Below, in pieces: positions 1-6,798 of a stretch of 9,979 bases of DNA (positions are counted from its first letter, which is position 1; each line of letters starts with the position of its first letter). This stretch comes from a bacterium (lineage in GTDB: Bacteria; Actinomycetota; Acidimicrobiia; Acidimicrobiales; Bin134). The notes under the pieces are model-generated. The model did not search any database. It was not told where the DNA came from and saw nothing but the letters and a program-made list of their open reading frames with translations. The stretch covers positions 1 through 9,979 of the forward strand of contig JAPPKI010000012.1 in the NCBI GenBank assembly GCA_028820035.1, read 5' to 3'. The translations under genes and the position numbers were made by a program.

Positions 1-449
1 GCCCATGGACGCTCCAAGACTTCGATGGCCTCTTGCCCAGCGAGGTGTTCCGGCGGAACTTCCTCACCTGCTTCATCGTCGACGACCTCGGCATCGAACT
101 CCGCCACCGCATCGGCGTGGAGAACATGGCGTGGGAATGCGACTACCCCCACAGCGACTCCACCTGGCCCACCGCCCCCGAACAGCTCATGGAGCAGTTC
201 GAGCGCTGCAATGTGGGGGACGCTGACATTGCAGCAATGACCCATGAGACCGCGATGCGCTGGTACAACTTCGACCCGTTCACCCACATCGACCGAGCCA
301 GCGCCACGGTGGGTGCGCTGCGGGCATCGGTGTCCGATCACGACATCTCGATCAAGCCGCGTAGCAATCGACAGATCGCCCCCGACGAAAAGATCGAACA
401 TTTCCGCAAGCGCGCTCGCGCCGCCATTGAAGCCGGCATCGCGAGCTGA
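1..449 (+). CDS. Amidohydrolase_2 family metal-dependent hydrolase, C-terminal part (5' end outside window)
   Basis: The frame is open from the window edge (first full codon at position 3) and ends in TGA at 447-449, so only about 149 C-terminal residues are present. The motif WECDYPHSDSTWP, about 30 residues after FIVDDLGIEL, is the signature of Amidohydrolase_2 (PF04909) TIM-barrel hydrolases related to ACMSD. Its Asp in the DYPH segment is the usual metal-binding or catalytic aspartate of the last barrel strand. The tail (DPFTHIDRAS onward) is mostly helical and charged. Such enzymes decarboxylate or hydrolyse small aromatic or lactone acids in the cytoplasm. The exact substrate cannot be read here. 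The next gene starts 11 nt downstream in the same direction, so it belongs to the operon with the amidohydrolase and the Rieske oxygenase. A TTG at 33 could be taken as a start, but homologous sequence clearly continues upstream of it. Confidence 0.85.
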   Translation, partial: PWTLQDFDGLLPSEVFRRNFLTCFIVDDLGIELRHRIGVENMAWECDYPHSDSTWPTAPEQLMEQFERCNVGDADIAAMTHETAMRWYNFDPFTHIDRASATVGALRASVSDHDISIKPRSNRQIAPDEKIEHFRKRARAAIEAGIAS

Positions 450-460
450 AAGGACGATCC

Positions 461-1690
461 ATGGCCGACCCCACCGCCACGGTGCTCCGCCCTGCCGGGG
501 TCCTCGATGTTGACAACGGCGAGGTGCTCGCAGGAGCCGCCATCCGTGTCGAGGGCAACCGCATCACCGGGATCGGAGACGTCGATGCCGATGTCCACGA
601 GGTGATCGACCTCCCCGAGATCACCCTGATGCCCGGGCTGATGGACATGGAGGTAGACCTCGTGCTCGGGGGTCCCGGCGCGGGGCTGAGCGACCCTGTT
701 CGAGTCGACCCGGTGAAGATGACGCTGCGGGCCGCGGCGAATGCACGGCGAACGCTGCGGGCTGGGTTCACCACAGTGCGCAACCTCGGACTGTTCGTGA
801 AAACGGGGGGCTATCTGCTCGACGTGGCGCTCAGCGAGGCCATTGACGCCGGTTGGATCGAGGGGCCGCGCGTCGTGCCCGCCGGACACGCCATAGTCCC
901 CACTGGAGGCCATCTCGATCCGAGCGCCCAGTCGGGGCTGGCGCCGGGCATCATGCCGCTCACCGTCGAGGAGGGGGTGGCCGACGGGGTTGACGAGGTG
1001 CGCAAGGCGGTGCGCTACCAGATTCGCCACGGCGCCCAGCTCATCAAGTGCTGTGCGTCGGGCGGGGTCATGACCCCCACCGGCCCGTCAGGGGCCCAGC
1101 AGTACTCGGCCGAGGAGTTCGCGGCCATCGCCGACGAGGCCCATCGGCGAGGACTGAAGGTGGCCGCCCACGCTCACGGCGACATCGCGGTCAACGCCGC
1201 TCTGGATGCCGGCATCGATTGCATTGAACACGGCTTCATGATCACCGCCCCCACCATCGAGCGCCTGCTGGAGACCGACACGTTCTTGGTATCGACCACG
1301 GCGCTCACCGAGAACTGGGACGTCTCGAACCAGCCGCCGGCTCTCCAAGCCAAGGCGAGTGAGGTATTCCCCAAGGCCAAGGCCTCGATTACCGCCGCCA
1401 TCGAGGCCGGGGTGAAGATCGCGTGCGGCACCGACGCTCCTGCGATCTTCCACGGTCGCAACGCGGAGGAACTCGAAGTGCTGGTGAAGCGGGGCATGAC
1501 TCCTCTCGGGGCTATTCGGGCGGCGACAACGGTGGCCGCCGAGCTCATCGACCGGCCCGATCTCGGGCGACTCGCCCCGGAGATGCTGGCCGACATCGTG
1601 GGCGTGCCCGGCAACCCGCTGCACGACATCTCCGTTACCCGGCGCATGGCGTTCGTGATGAAGGACGGACGCGTCCACAAGCAGCCGTAA
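461..1690 (+). CDS. Amidohydrolase family protein (COG1228, imidazolonepropionase/prolidase-like) with altered first metal motif
   Basis: A protein of 409 residues, normal length for Amidohydrolase_1 enzymes of the COG1228 type, which hydrolyse N-acyl or peptide amides or cyclic amides with a binuclear metal site. The ATG at 461 has AAGGA six bases upstream. The N-terminal beta-sandwich (about 1-55) precedes a TIM barrel. Expected ligands are visible: Lys196 in LIKCCASGG (the carboxylated lysine), His237/His239 in AAHAHG, His257 in IEHGF and Asp325 in CGTDAP. The C-terminal sandwich closes with GNPLHDIS and VMKDGRV. The first motif after strand 1, normally PGLIDxHxH, reads PGLMDMEVD, so the two histidines are Glu64 and Asp66. 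The enzyme may use one metal or a different metal set, or may have changed activity. It lies 11 nt after the other hydrolase and 17 nt before the Rieske gene, suggesting one catabolic operon. The substrate is unknown. Confidence 0.88.
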   Translation: MADPTATVLRPAGVLDVDNGEVLAGAAIRVEGNRITGIGDVDADVHEVIDLPEITLMPGLMDMEVDLVLGGPGAGLSDPVRVDPVKMTLRAAANARRTLRAGFTTVRNLGLFVKTGGYLLDVALSEAIDAGWIEGPRVVPAGHAIVPTGGHLDPSAQSGLAPGIMPLTVEEGVADGVDEVRKAVRYQIRHGAQLIKCCASGGVMTPTGPSGAQQYSAEEFAAIADEAHRRGLKVAAHAHGDIAVNAALDAGIDCIEHGFMITAPTIERLLETDTFLVSTTALTENWDVSNQPPALQAKASEVFPKAKASITAAIEAGVKIACGTDAPAIFHGRNAEELEVLVKRGMTPLGAIRAATTVAAELIDRPDLGRLAPEMLADIVGVPGNPLHDISVTRRMAFVMKDGRVHKQP

Positions 1691-1707
1691 CGGCAAGAGG
1701 AGATCCC

Positions 1708-3009
1708 ATGGCTCATTTCCCGAAACCAGCGGAAGGCAGTTGGACCCAGCACTATCCGGGGCTGGGCACTGGGCCTATCTCGTACCGCGACTCGTTCGAT
1801 CCCCACTACTGGCAACAGGAGATCGACAGCATCTTCACCAAGGAATGGCTGTGCGTGGGACGTGTCGAGCAGCTCTCTCGAGTCGGCAGCTACTTCACCA
1901 AGGAGTTCGAGTGGGCGAATCGCAGCCTCGTCATCGTCAAGGATCAGGGCGAAACCATCCGGGCGTTCCACAACATCTGCCGTCACCGTGGCAACAAGCT
2001 CGTCTGGCACGACTATCCGGGTGAGGAGACCTCGGGCTACTGCCGCCAGTTCTCGTGCAAATACCACGCCTGGCGCTACGCCCTCGACGGATCACTGGTG
2101 TTTGTGCAGCAGGAGGAGGAGTTCTTCGACCTCGACAAGGAGAACCTCGGTCTCGTGAGCGTGGCATGCGACGTGTGGGAGGGGTTCATCTTCGTGAACC
2201 TCGACCCGCAGCCGTCCCAGACCCTGACCGAGGCGCTGGGCGACCTTGCTACCGGCCTGGCCGGCTACCCCTACGGTGAGATGACCCAGCGCTACAACGT
2301 GACTTCGAAGATCAACAGCAACTGGAAGCTGTTTATCGACGCGTTCGTCGAGTTCTACCATGCCCCGATCCTCCACCAGCAGCAGTCGACTTCTGAGGAG
2401 GGCCAGAAGCTCGCCGCGGTCGGATTCGAAGGGCTCCACTACGAGTTGTTCAGCCCCCACTCCATGGTGTCGTCGTGGGGCGGCATGGCGCCGCCGGCCG
2501 ACCCGCGCATGGTCAAGCCGATGGAGAACTTCCTTCGCAGCGGGCTGTTCGGGCCGTGGGACAAACCGGCCGTTGTCGACAACAACGAGAACCTGCCGCC
2601 CCTGGTCAATCCGTCGGGGCACCGAGCCTGGGGCATCGACTCGTTCCTGCTGTGGCCCAACTTCATGATCCTGATTTGGGAGACGGGCTGGTACCTCACC
2701 TACTCGTACTGGCCCGACAGCCCAAACTCGCACACCTTCGAGTCCTCGCTGTACTTCGTGCCGCCTGAGACCTCCTCGCAGCGGGTGGCACAGGAATACG
2801 CATTCTCGGTGTTCAAGGAGTTCGCCCTCCAAGACGCGAACACGCTCGAAGCCACCCAGTCGATGATCGAGACCGGCGTGGTGGACACATTCGTGCTGAA
2901 TGACCAGGAGGTGCTGTGCCGCCACCATCACGCCGCGGCGCGAGAGCAAGTGGCGGCCGGTCGGCGTCCGGACTCCTATCCGTGGATGCCGGCGGAGGTC
3001 TCCGCATGA
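1708..3009 (+). CDS. Rieske [2Fe-2S] aromatic ring-hydroxylating oxygenase, alpha subunit-like
   Basis: A protein of 433 residues. The ATG at 1708 is preceded by AGAGGAG with good spacing; the frame is open further upstream, but that part overlaps the previous gene and is a shadow. The Rieske domain (about 45-160) carries the cluster ligands Cys91-x-His93 (ICRHRG) and Cys117-x2-His120 (SCKYH). The catalytic domain shows NWKLF (205-209) followed by E215-x2-H218-x4-H223, and Gln375-Asp376 supplies the probable third iron ligand. The bridging Asp/Glu that passes electrons between subunits fits this pattern. These enzymes use O2 and electrons from a reductase to hydroxylate or demethylate aromatic or quaternary-amine substrates. 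No reductase, ferredoxin or beta subunit is encoded in the window, so it probably borrows electron-transfer partners. It overlaps the next gene by ATGA. The substrate cannot be assigned. Confidence 0.92.
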   Translation: MAHFPKPAEGSWTQHYPGLGTGPISYRDSFDPHYWQQEIDSIFTKEWLCVGRVEQLSRVGSYFTKEFEWANRSLVIVKDQGETIRAFHNICRHRGNKLVWHDYPGEETSGYCRQFSCKYHAWRYALDGSLVFVQQEEEFFDLDKENLGLVSVACDVWEGFIFVNLDPQPSQTLTEALGDLATGLAGYPYGEMTQRYNVTSKINSNWKLFIDAFVEFYHAPILHQQQSTSEEGQKLAAVGFEGLHYELFSPHSMVSSWGGMAPPADPRMVKPMENFLRSGLFGPWDKPAVVDNNENLPPLVNPSGHRAWGIDSFLLWPNFMILIWETGWYLTYSYWPDSPNSHTFESSLYFVPPETSSQRVAQEYAFSVFKEFALQDANTLEATQSMIETGVVDTFVLNDQEVLCRHHHAAAREQVAAGRRPDSYPWMPAEVSA

Positions 3010-3341
3010 GCACCCCCCTGGCTCTGCCCGAGGAGTTCGCAGATCTGGCCCAGTTCGAAGACTGGGCCCTCGAGACGTGGAGGGAGCGGTACGAGAAGCG
3101 CCTAGCGTCGACGGTCGAAGAGATGCAGGCCCTCTATGACGCCATCACCCCGCGAATCGAAGAGATCCTCTCCTACTGCGACCGCCATGACCTGGCCGCA
3201 CTGCCCGATGAGGTGCGAAACCTGATGTTCTTGCTGTTCTCGCTGTGCGAGGCATCGCTGCCGGTGGAGATCTGGCGCCAGCCGAGAGTGCCCGACAGCG
3301 GCGCCGCCGATCTCACCATGGTGGCCGAGCCCCGACTGTGA
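3006..3341 (+). CDS. Small hypothetical protein translationally coupled to the Rieske oxygenase
   Basis: A protein of 111 residues. The ATG at 3006 overlaps the Rieske stop (ATGA) and has GGAGG seven bases upstream, so coupling is likely and longer in-frame starts are not needed. I do not recognise the family. The sequence is acidic and predicted mostly helical (EEFADLAQFEDWALETW, then VEEMQALYDAITPRIEEIL), with a single Cys at about 57, a hydrophobic helix around MFLLFSLCEASLPVEIW and a conserved-looking tail WRQPRVPDSG. There is no signal peptide and no obvious transmembrane segment. Its position and overlap suggest an accessory or subunit-like partner of the oxygenase, but it lacks the cystatin-like fold signature of classic ring-hydroxylase beta subunits and is shorter than those (about 160-180 residues). 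Codon use matches the neighbouring genes. The function is unknown. Confidence 0.8.
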   Translation: MSTPLALPEEFADLAQFEDWALETWRERYEKRLASTVEEMQALYDAITPRIEEILSYCDRHDLAALPDEVRNLMFLLFSLCEASLPVEIWRQPRVPDSGAADLTMVAEPRL

Positions 3342-3346
3342 CCGGC

Positions 3347-3359
3347 CCCCGATTCGGGG
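3347..3359. terminator. Short GC-rich hairpin after the catabolic operon
   Basis: CCCCG-ATT-CGGGG forms a 5-bp stem with a 3-nt loop, starting 5 nt after the stop of the small hypothetical gene. There is no T-run, so it is only a candidate end of transcription. It lies between the + strand operon and the convergent tRNA-Arg. Confidence 0.3.
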
Positions 3360-3413
3360 CATGCGGCACCAATGAGGCGAAGGGATCGAGGCCGGCTGCT
3401 ACTTCGGTCTGCG

Positions 3414-3491
3414 TGGCGCGCTTGGAGGGACTCGAACCCCCGGCCTTCTGATCCGTAGTCAGACGCTCTAATCCAACTGAGCTACAAGCGC
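3414..3491 (-). tRNA. tRNA-Arg (anticodon ACG)
   Basis: A complete cloverleaf can be folded on the minus strand. The acceptor pairs GCGCTTG with CAAGCGC, the D-arm is GCTC-loop-GAGC, and the anticodon stem TCTGA/TCAGA encloses the loop CTACGGA with anticodon ACG. The T-arm contains the canonical TTCGAGT loop. The discriminator is G and the 3' CCA is encoded (3414-3416). ACG, with A34 modified to inosine, reads CGU, CGC and CGA arginine codons. The open frames crossing this stretch are shadows. Confidence 0.95.
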
Positions 3492-3502
3492 GAGCAGCAG
3501 CC

Positions 3503-3508
3503 AGTGTA
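3503..3508 (-). promoter_or_regulatory. Candidate -10 box for tRNA-Arg
   Basis: On the minus strand TACACT lies 11 nt upstream of the tRNA 5' end, the right distance for a start of transcription a few bases before the mature end. A -35 element is weak (a TGGCAA/GCAACC-like stretch about 18 nt further upstream). This is a candidate only. Confidence 0.35.
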
Positions 3509-3582
3509 CCCGGCGCCTTGGCCATGGTTGCCACTGGATTGGCGCGATCACGCCCGCCGCTGCGACCTTGGGGTCGGACTGG

Positions 3583-4707
3583 CTATTGATCCTTAAGGGC
3601 AGACAGCTGGTCGAAGGGAACTACTCGGGCATCGGCGGTGGGGAGGGGGGCATCAGAGCGGAACCAGCGGAGGCTCAGCGATCCAGTGGGATGGCCGGCG
3701 GTGTCCAGCCAGTTGGGCAGTCCGGGGTCTTCGTGGGCCACTACCAGCCGCACGGTGCCGTCGTCGCGGCGCACCGCGGTGTCGCCGTTGATGACCGCGG
3801 TTCGATTTCGCCAGTCCACCGACTCGCCCCAGTAGGTGAGCAGCACCCATCCCCAATAGTCGGCCCCGCCCGACGGGTCGAAATCCACAACCAGCGCCTC
3901 GTCAGGGCCGAGTTCCCAGTCGCCGAAGAGGTAACGCACGTTGTCGGGGGTGAGCAAGTCGCCATCGTCGTGCATCGGTTGAATGGTGTTGACGAGCTCT
4001 GCGATCGGCGGCGGCTTCCTCGTCTGCACCCACCAGCCGAACGAACCGGTGGTATAGAGCACGGCCTGCTCCAGTCCCCGGCGAAGCTGATCAAGAGTGA
4101 ACGGGGGGGCAGGCCCCGCCGACGGGATGGCCTCGATGGAGGGCCGGGGATGGGCCAATCTCACGTCTCGATCGGTGAAGTAGGTGCGAAGGATGACGGA
4201 GCTGGCGTCGGGCTCCAGGCGCAGATGATTGGTGTTGTCGGGTTGGGGGTCGGGGGTGAGCAGCAGCTCATAGGCGCCGTCGGGGTCCACCCGCAGCGTG
4301 GTGTCCTCCACCGCGTCGACCAGCCGGCGGACGCCGTCACTCCGGTAGTCCCCGGCGTACACCCCTACCTCCACCGCCACCGCCCCGGCCATCGTGGCGT
4401 TGATCCGGTACGACCGGTCGCCGCTGATAATGGCCCAGAAATAAGCCTGGTCGGGGTTGTCTCCCATGTATTTGCGGATGGTGGTCTGGTACTCCACGAA
4501 GTCTGGTCGCTCCGGATCGGACCGCTCCAGGCATTTCTCCAGCGCAAAGGTCGCGTAGCGGCTCAGAGCGCGGATTCCCTCGGCCCGCAGATCGGGATCA
4601 TCGGGCGTCCCCGCGGCCAGCACCAACTCCCCGGCATCGGCCATTGCCTGGCAGTACGCCCGCCAGACCTCTACTGAAGGATCCACGGGCCCAAATGCGT
4701 CACCCAT
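3583..4707 (-). CDS. DUF1214 domain-containing protein (paralogue 1)
   Basis: A protein of 374 residues. The ATG at 4707 has only a weak, distant GGAAG. The C-terminus carries the DUF1214 (PF06742) hallmark: an all-beta region with GADYWGWVLL, the segment NWLDTAGH at 332-339 and SLSLRWF ending near 349. The N-terminal third is helical (RALSRYATFALEKCLERSD) and is followed by YRINATMAGAVAVEV. No signal peptide is visible. DUF1214 proteins have no firmly established biochemical role; in actinobacteria they often sit in catabolic gene neighbourhoods. This gene is divergent from a Baeyer-Villiger-type monooxygenase with 61 nt between the two starts, so they may share a control region. A second, very similar copy lies at 8678-9775, with near-identical C-terminal 120 residues but a different N-terminus. 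It ends facing tRNA-Arg. Confidence 0.87.
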   Translation of the reverse strand: MGDAFGPVDPSVEVWRAYCQAMADAGELVLAAGTPDDPDLRAEGIRALSRYATFALEKCLERSDPERPDFVEYQTTIRKYMGDNPDQAYFWAIISGDRSYRINATMAGAVAVEVGVYAGDYRSDGVRRLVDAVEDTTLRVDPDGAYELLLTPDPQPDNTNHLRLEPDASSVILRTYFTDRDVRLAHPRPSIEAIPSAGPAPPFTLDQLRRGLEQAVLYTTGSFGWWVQTRKPPPIAELVNTIQPMHDDGDLLTPDNVRYLFGDWELGPDEALVVDFDPSGGADYWGWVLLTYWGESVDWRNRTAVINGDTAVRRDDGTVRLVVAHEDPGLPNWLDTAGHPTGSLSLRWFRSDAPLPTADARVVPFDQLSALKDQ

Positions 4708-4768
4708 GATCGGATACTACTTCCGCAGGAAGACAGTCATCTGAGAAGCTTGACTCATCGAAGATCGA
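4708..4768. promoter_or_regulatory. Divergent intergenic region between DUF1214 and monooxygenase genes
   Basis: Sixty-one bases separate the divergent genes, so both promoters must lie here or inside the coding ends. I see no convincing -35/-10 pair or clear palindrome. A TTG at 4750 opens a different frame, and an in-frame TGA at 4751 bounds the monooxygenase frame. Confidence 0.4.
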
Positions 4769-6379
4769 CTGACCGAGCGGGACTTCGACATCGTCATCAT
4801 CGGCGCCGGCGCCGCGGGGCTGTACGCGCTCCACCGGCTGCGCGGGCTCGGTTTGTCGGCCAAAGTCTTCGAGAAGGGCGACGGGGTGGGCGGCACCTGG
4901 TATTGGAACCGCTATCCCGGCGCCCGGTGCGATGTGGAGAGCTGGGACTACTGCTACACGTTCTCGGAGGAGCTCGAGCAGGAGTGGGAGTGGACCGAGC
5001 GGTTTCCCACCCAGCCGGAACTGGAGCGCTACTTCAACCACGTTGCCGACCGCTTCGACCTGCGCCGGGACATCGAGTTCAACACCCGGGTGGAGCAGGC
5101 CCGCTTCGACAACGACCGGAATCGCTGGATCATCCGCACTTCAGCGGGCGCCACGATGTCGGCCCGGTTTGTGGTGTCGGCTGCGGGCTGCCTCTCAGAG
5201 GTGAATACGCCTCGGTTCGAGGGAGCCGAGATGTTCGAAGGCCGGCAGATCCACACTGCCCGATGGCCGAAGGGCGGCATCGACGTGACCGGGATGCGGG
5301 TCGGGGTGATCGGCACCGGTTCGACCGGCGTGCAGGCCATCCCGCAGCTGGCCAAACAGGCCGAGCACCTATTCGTGTTCCAGCGCACCCCGCAGTTCGC
5401 CATCCCGGCCCGCAATCGGCCAATCGACGACGCCACGCTTGAGGAGCTGAAACACAACTACCGCGAGCGGTGGGAGCTCAAGAAGGCGAGTCCGGTGGGG
5501 ATGGGGCGCCGTCCTCCCGAGGTCTCGTCGGCCCTCGAAGTGGACGAGGCCACCCGGGCGAGGATCCTGGAGGATTCGTGGGCGCTTGGGGGGCCGGGCT
5601 TCGCCCGGACCTTCGACGACGTGATGACCAACGCCGATTCGAACCAGCTCACCTCTGAGTTCGTTCAGGGCAAGATCAGAGAGAAGGTCGCCGACTCTGA
5701 GGTGGCCGAGAGTCTCCTGGCCATCGATCACCCCCTCGGCTCCCGGCGGCTGATCGTGGAGATCGACTACTTCGAAACCTACAACCGACCCAACGTGACT
5801 CTGGTGGATGTTGCGAGCGCCCCAATCGAGGAGATCACGCCCCGGGGCCTGCGCACCACCGAGGGCGCCTACGACCTCAACCTGATTGTGTACGCCACCG
5901 GATTCGACGGCATGACCGGCGCCCTTTTGGCCATGGACATCCAGGGCGTCGGCGGATTGCCCCTCCGGGCCAAGTGGGCTGATGGGGCCGGCGCCTATCT
6001 CGGCCTGGTGGCGTCGGGATTCCCCAACCTGTTCATGATCACCGGCCCCGGCAGCCCCGCGGTGTTCAGCAACGTGATCTTCTCCATCGAACAGCACGTC
6101 GACTGGATCACCGACTGTCTGGCCCACATGCTCGAAAACGATCTCGACCGCATCGACTCCGACCCCGAGGCCGAAGCCGAATGGACCCGGCAAGTCCACG
6201 AGATCGCCGCCCAGACCATCATCGGCAAAACCGACTCCTGGTGGACCGGCGCCAACATCGAGGGCAAACCCCGAGGCGTCACCTTCTACCTCGGCGGTAC
6301 CCACACCTACCGCGAAATCTGCGACGAGATCGCCGCCAGCAGCTACGAGGGGTTCATCCTGCGCAAGCACCAGCCCTAG
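4769..6379 (+). CDS. Flavin-containing monooxygenase, Baeyer-Villiger type I (NAD(P)H/FAD)
   Basis: About 536 residues if translation starts at CTG 4769, the usual length for phenylacetone/cyclohexanone-monooxygenase-like enzymes. The FAD Rossmann motif is GAGAAG at 12-17. Then come GGTWYWNRYPGARCD (41-55), the BVMO fingerprint FEGRQIHTARWP (156-167), a second NAD(P)H Rossmann motif GTGSTG (182-187), ATGFD, and GANIEGKPR near the end. These enzymes insert one O atom next to a carbonyl or oxygenate soft heteroatoms. The frame has no ATG, GTG or TTG before the FAD motif: the upstream in-frame TGA is at 4751, and TTG 4853 would delete the nucleotide-binding loop. CTG 4769 gives the leader (M)TERDFDIVIIG, typical of the family, so it is a non-canonical or mutated start. 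The gene is divergent from DUF1214. A degraded copy of its C-terminus lies at 8569-8643. Confidence 0.88.
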   Translation: MTERDFDIVIIGAGAAGLYALHRLRGLGLSAKVFEKGDGVGGTWYWNRYPGARCDVESWDYCYTFSEELEQEWEWTERFPTQPELERYFNHVADRFDLRRDIEFNTRVEQARFDNDRNRWIIRTSAGATMSARFVVSAAGCLSEVNTPRFEGAEMFEGRQIHTARWPKGGIDVTGMRVGVIGTGSTGVQAIPQLAKQAEHLFVFQRTPQFAIPARNRPIDDATLEELKHNYRERWELKKASPVGMGRRPPEVSSALEVDEATRARILEDSWALGGPGFARTFDDVMTNADSNQLTSEFVQGKIREKVADSEVAESLLAIDHPLGSRRLIVEIDYFETYNRPNVTLVDVASAPIEEITPRGLRTTEGAYDLNLIVYATGFDGMTGALLAMDIQGVGGLPLRAKWADGAGAYLGLVASGFPNLFMITGPGSPAVFSNVIFSIEQHVDWITDCLAHMLENDLDRIDSDPEAEAEWTRQVHEIAAQTIIGKTDSWWTGANIEGKPRGVTFYLGGTHTYREICDEIAASSYEGFILRKHQP

Positions 6380-6460
6380 AAACCAGCCACGGACCTGGGC
6401 ATCGACGCTGCCACCCTGGTTTCCGAAATGCGGAAATCCCGCGACGCAGAGCTTGAATGA
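6380..6460 (+). other. Open 26-codon stretch in frame after the monooxygenase stop
   Basis: After TAG 6377-6379 the same frame stays open for 26 codons to TGA at 6458, giving KPATDLGIDAATLV then SEMRKSRDAELE, which looks like an amphipathic helix with natural codon use. It has no start codon at its beginning. It may be a former C-terminal extension of the monooxygenase cut by a stop, or the tail of a lost small gene such as an antitoxin. I cannot decide between these. Confidence 0.25.
6418..6439. terminator. Hairpin downstream of the monooxygenase gene
   Basis: TTTCCG-AAATG-CGGAAA gives a 6-bp stem with a 5-nt loop, extended by GG/CC across one bulged T. There is no T-tract. It could end the monooxygenase transcript, or be chance inside the residual open stretch. 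Confidence 0.3.
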
Positions 6461-6523
6461 CCGGCTGCTTCATCGACGCCTTGCCGACTAGCGAAATCAA
6501 CCACTTGCCAGCCTCTATCTTTT

Positions 6524-6558
6524 TGTAGCCCTGTTAGGCTACAAATGTGGCTATAGCC
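6524..6558 (+). promoter_or_regulatory. Palindromic operator of the toxin-antitoxin operon
   Basis: TGTAGCC (6524-6530) and GGCTACA (6537-6543) form a perfect 7-bp inverted repeat with a 6-nt spacer. Six bases further on, the perfect palindrome GGCTATAGCC (6549-6558) overlaps the first codons of the antitoxin. So four TAGCC/GGCTA half-sites sit over the start of the operon. Ribbon-helix-helix antitoxins bind such repeated half-sites as dimers and repress their own operon, which is the likely use here. No clear ribosome binding site precedes the GTG start. Confidence 0.6.
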
Positions 6559-6798
6559 AAATCTACAACACTGCGGGTGTCCACAGAGCTTCGAGACGAG
6601 ATCGCTCGGCTCGCTGACCTGATGGACACAACGATGCAGGAAGTCGTGGCCGAAGCGGTGCGCGTGCTTGGCCGCGACGAGTGGTGGTCGTCGGTTCATG
6701 AGGCTCTCGACGATTTGGACGAGCAAGAGGTCGGTTCTTATCTGGCCGAGGCCAAGGTTCTCGGGGGCGCATCGCCGGATGGTTTGGATGGAGCTTGA
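6547..6798 (+). CDS. Ribbon-helix-helix antitoxin of a MazEF-like module
   Basis: A protein of 83 residues starting at GTG 6547. The N-terminus STTLRVSTELRDEIARLADL followed by a second helix (MQEVVAEAVRVLG) matches the ribbon-helix-helix (MetJ/Arc) DNA-binding fold: a short beta strand, then two helices. The acidic C-terminal part (EALDDLDEQEVGSYLAEA) would wrap around and block the toxin. The gene overlaps the toxin start by 11 nt, the usual translational coupling, and the palindromes at its start fit autoregulation. Such antitoxins neutralise an endoribonuclease toxin and co-repress the operon. The family name (MazE/CopG-like) is inferred from fold and partner rather than from close recognition. 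Confidence 0.8.
   Translation: MAIAKSTTLRVSTELRDEIARLADLMDTTMQEVVAEAVRVLGRDEWWSSVHEALDDLDEQEVGSYLAEAKVLGGASPDGLDGA

Noticed and set aside
1423..1707. Long N-terminal extension of the Rieske oxygenase
   Set aside because: This part overlaps the preceding amidohydrolase in another frame and is Arg/Ser-rich shadow sequence. ATG 1708 has a good ribosome binding site and a family-like N-terminus.
3568..4677. 369-residue open frame on the + strand
   Set aside because: It is the antisense shadow of the DUF1214 gene, with composition and residue use typical of reversed GC-rich coding DNA.
5369..6370. 333-residue open frame on the minus strand
   Set aside because: It is antisense to the flavin monooxygenase and matches no family.
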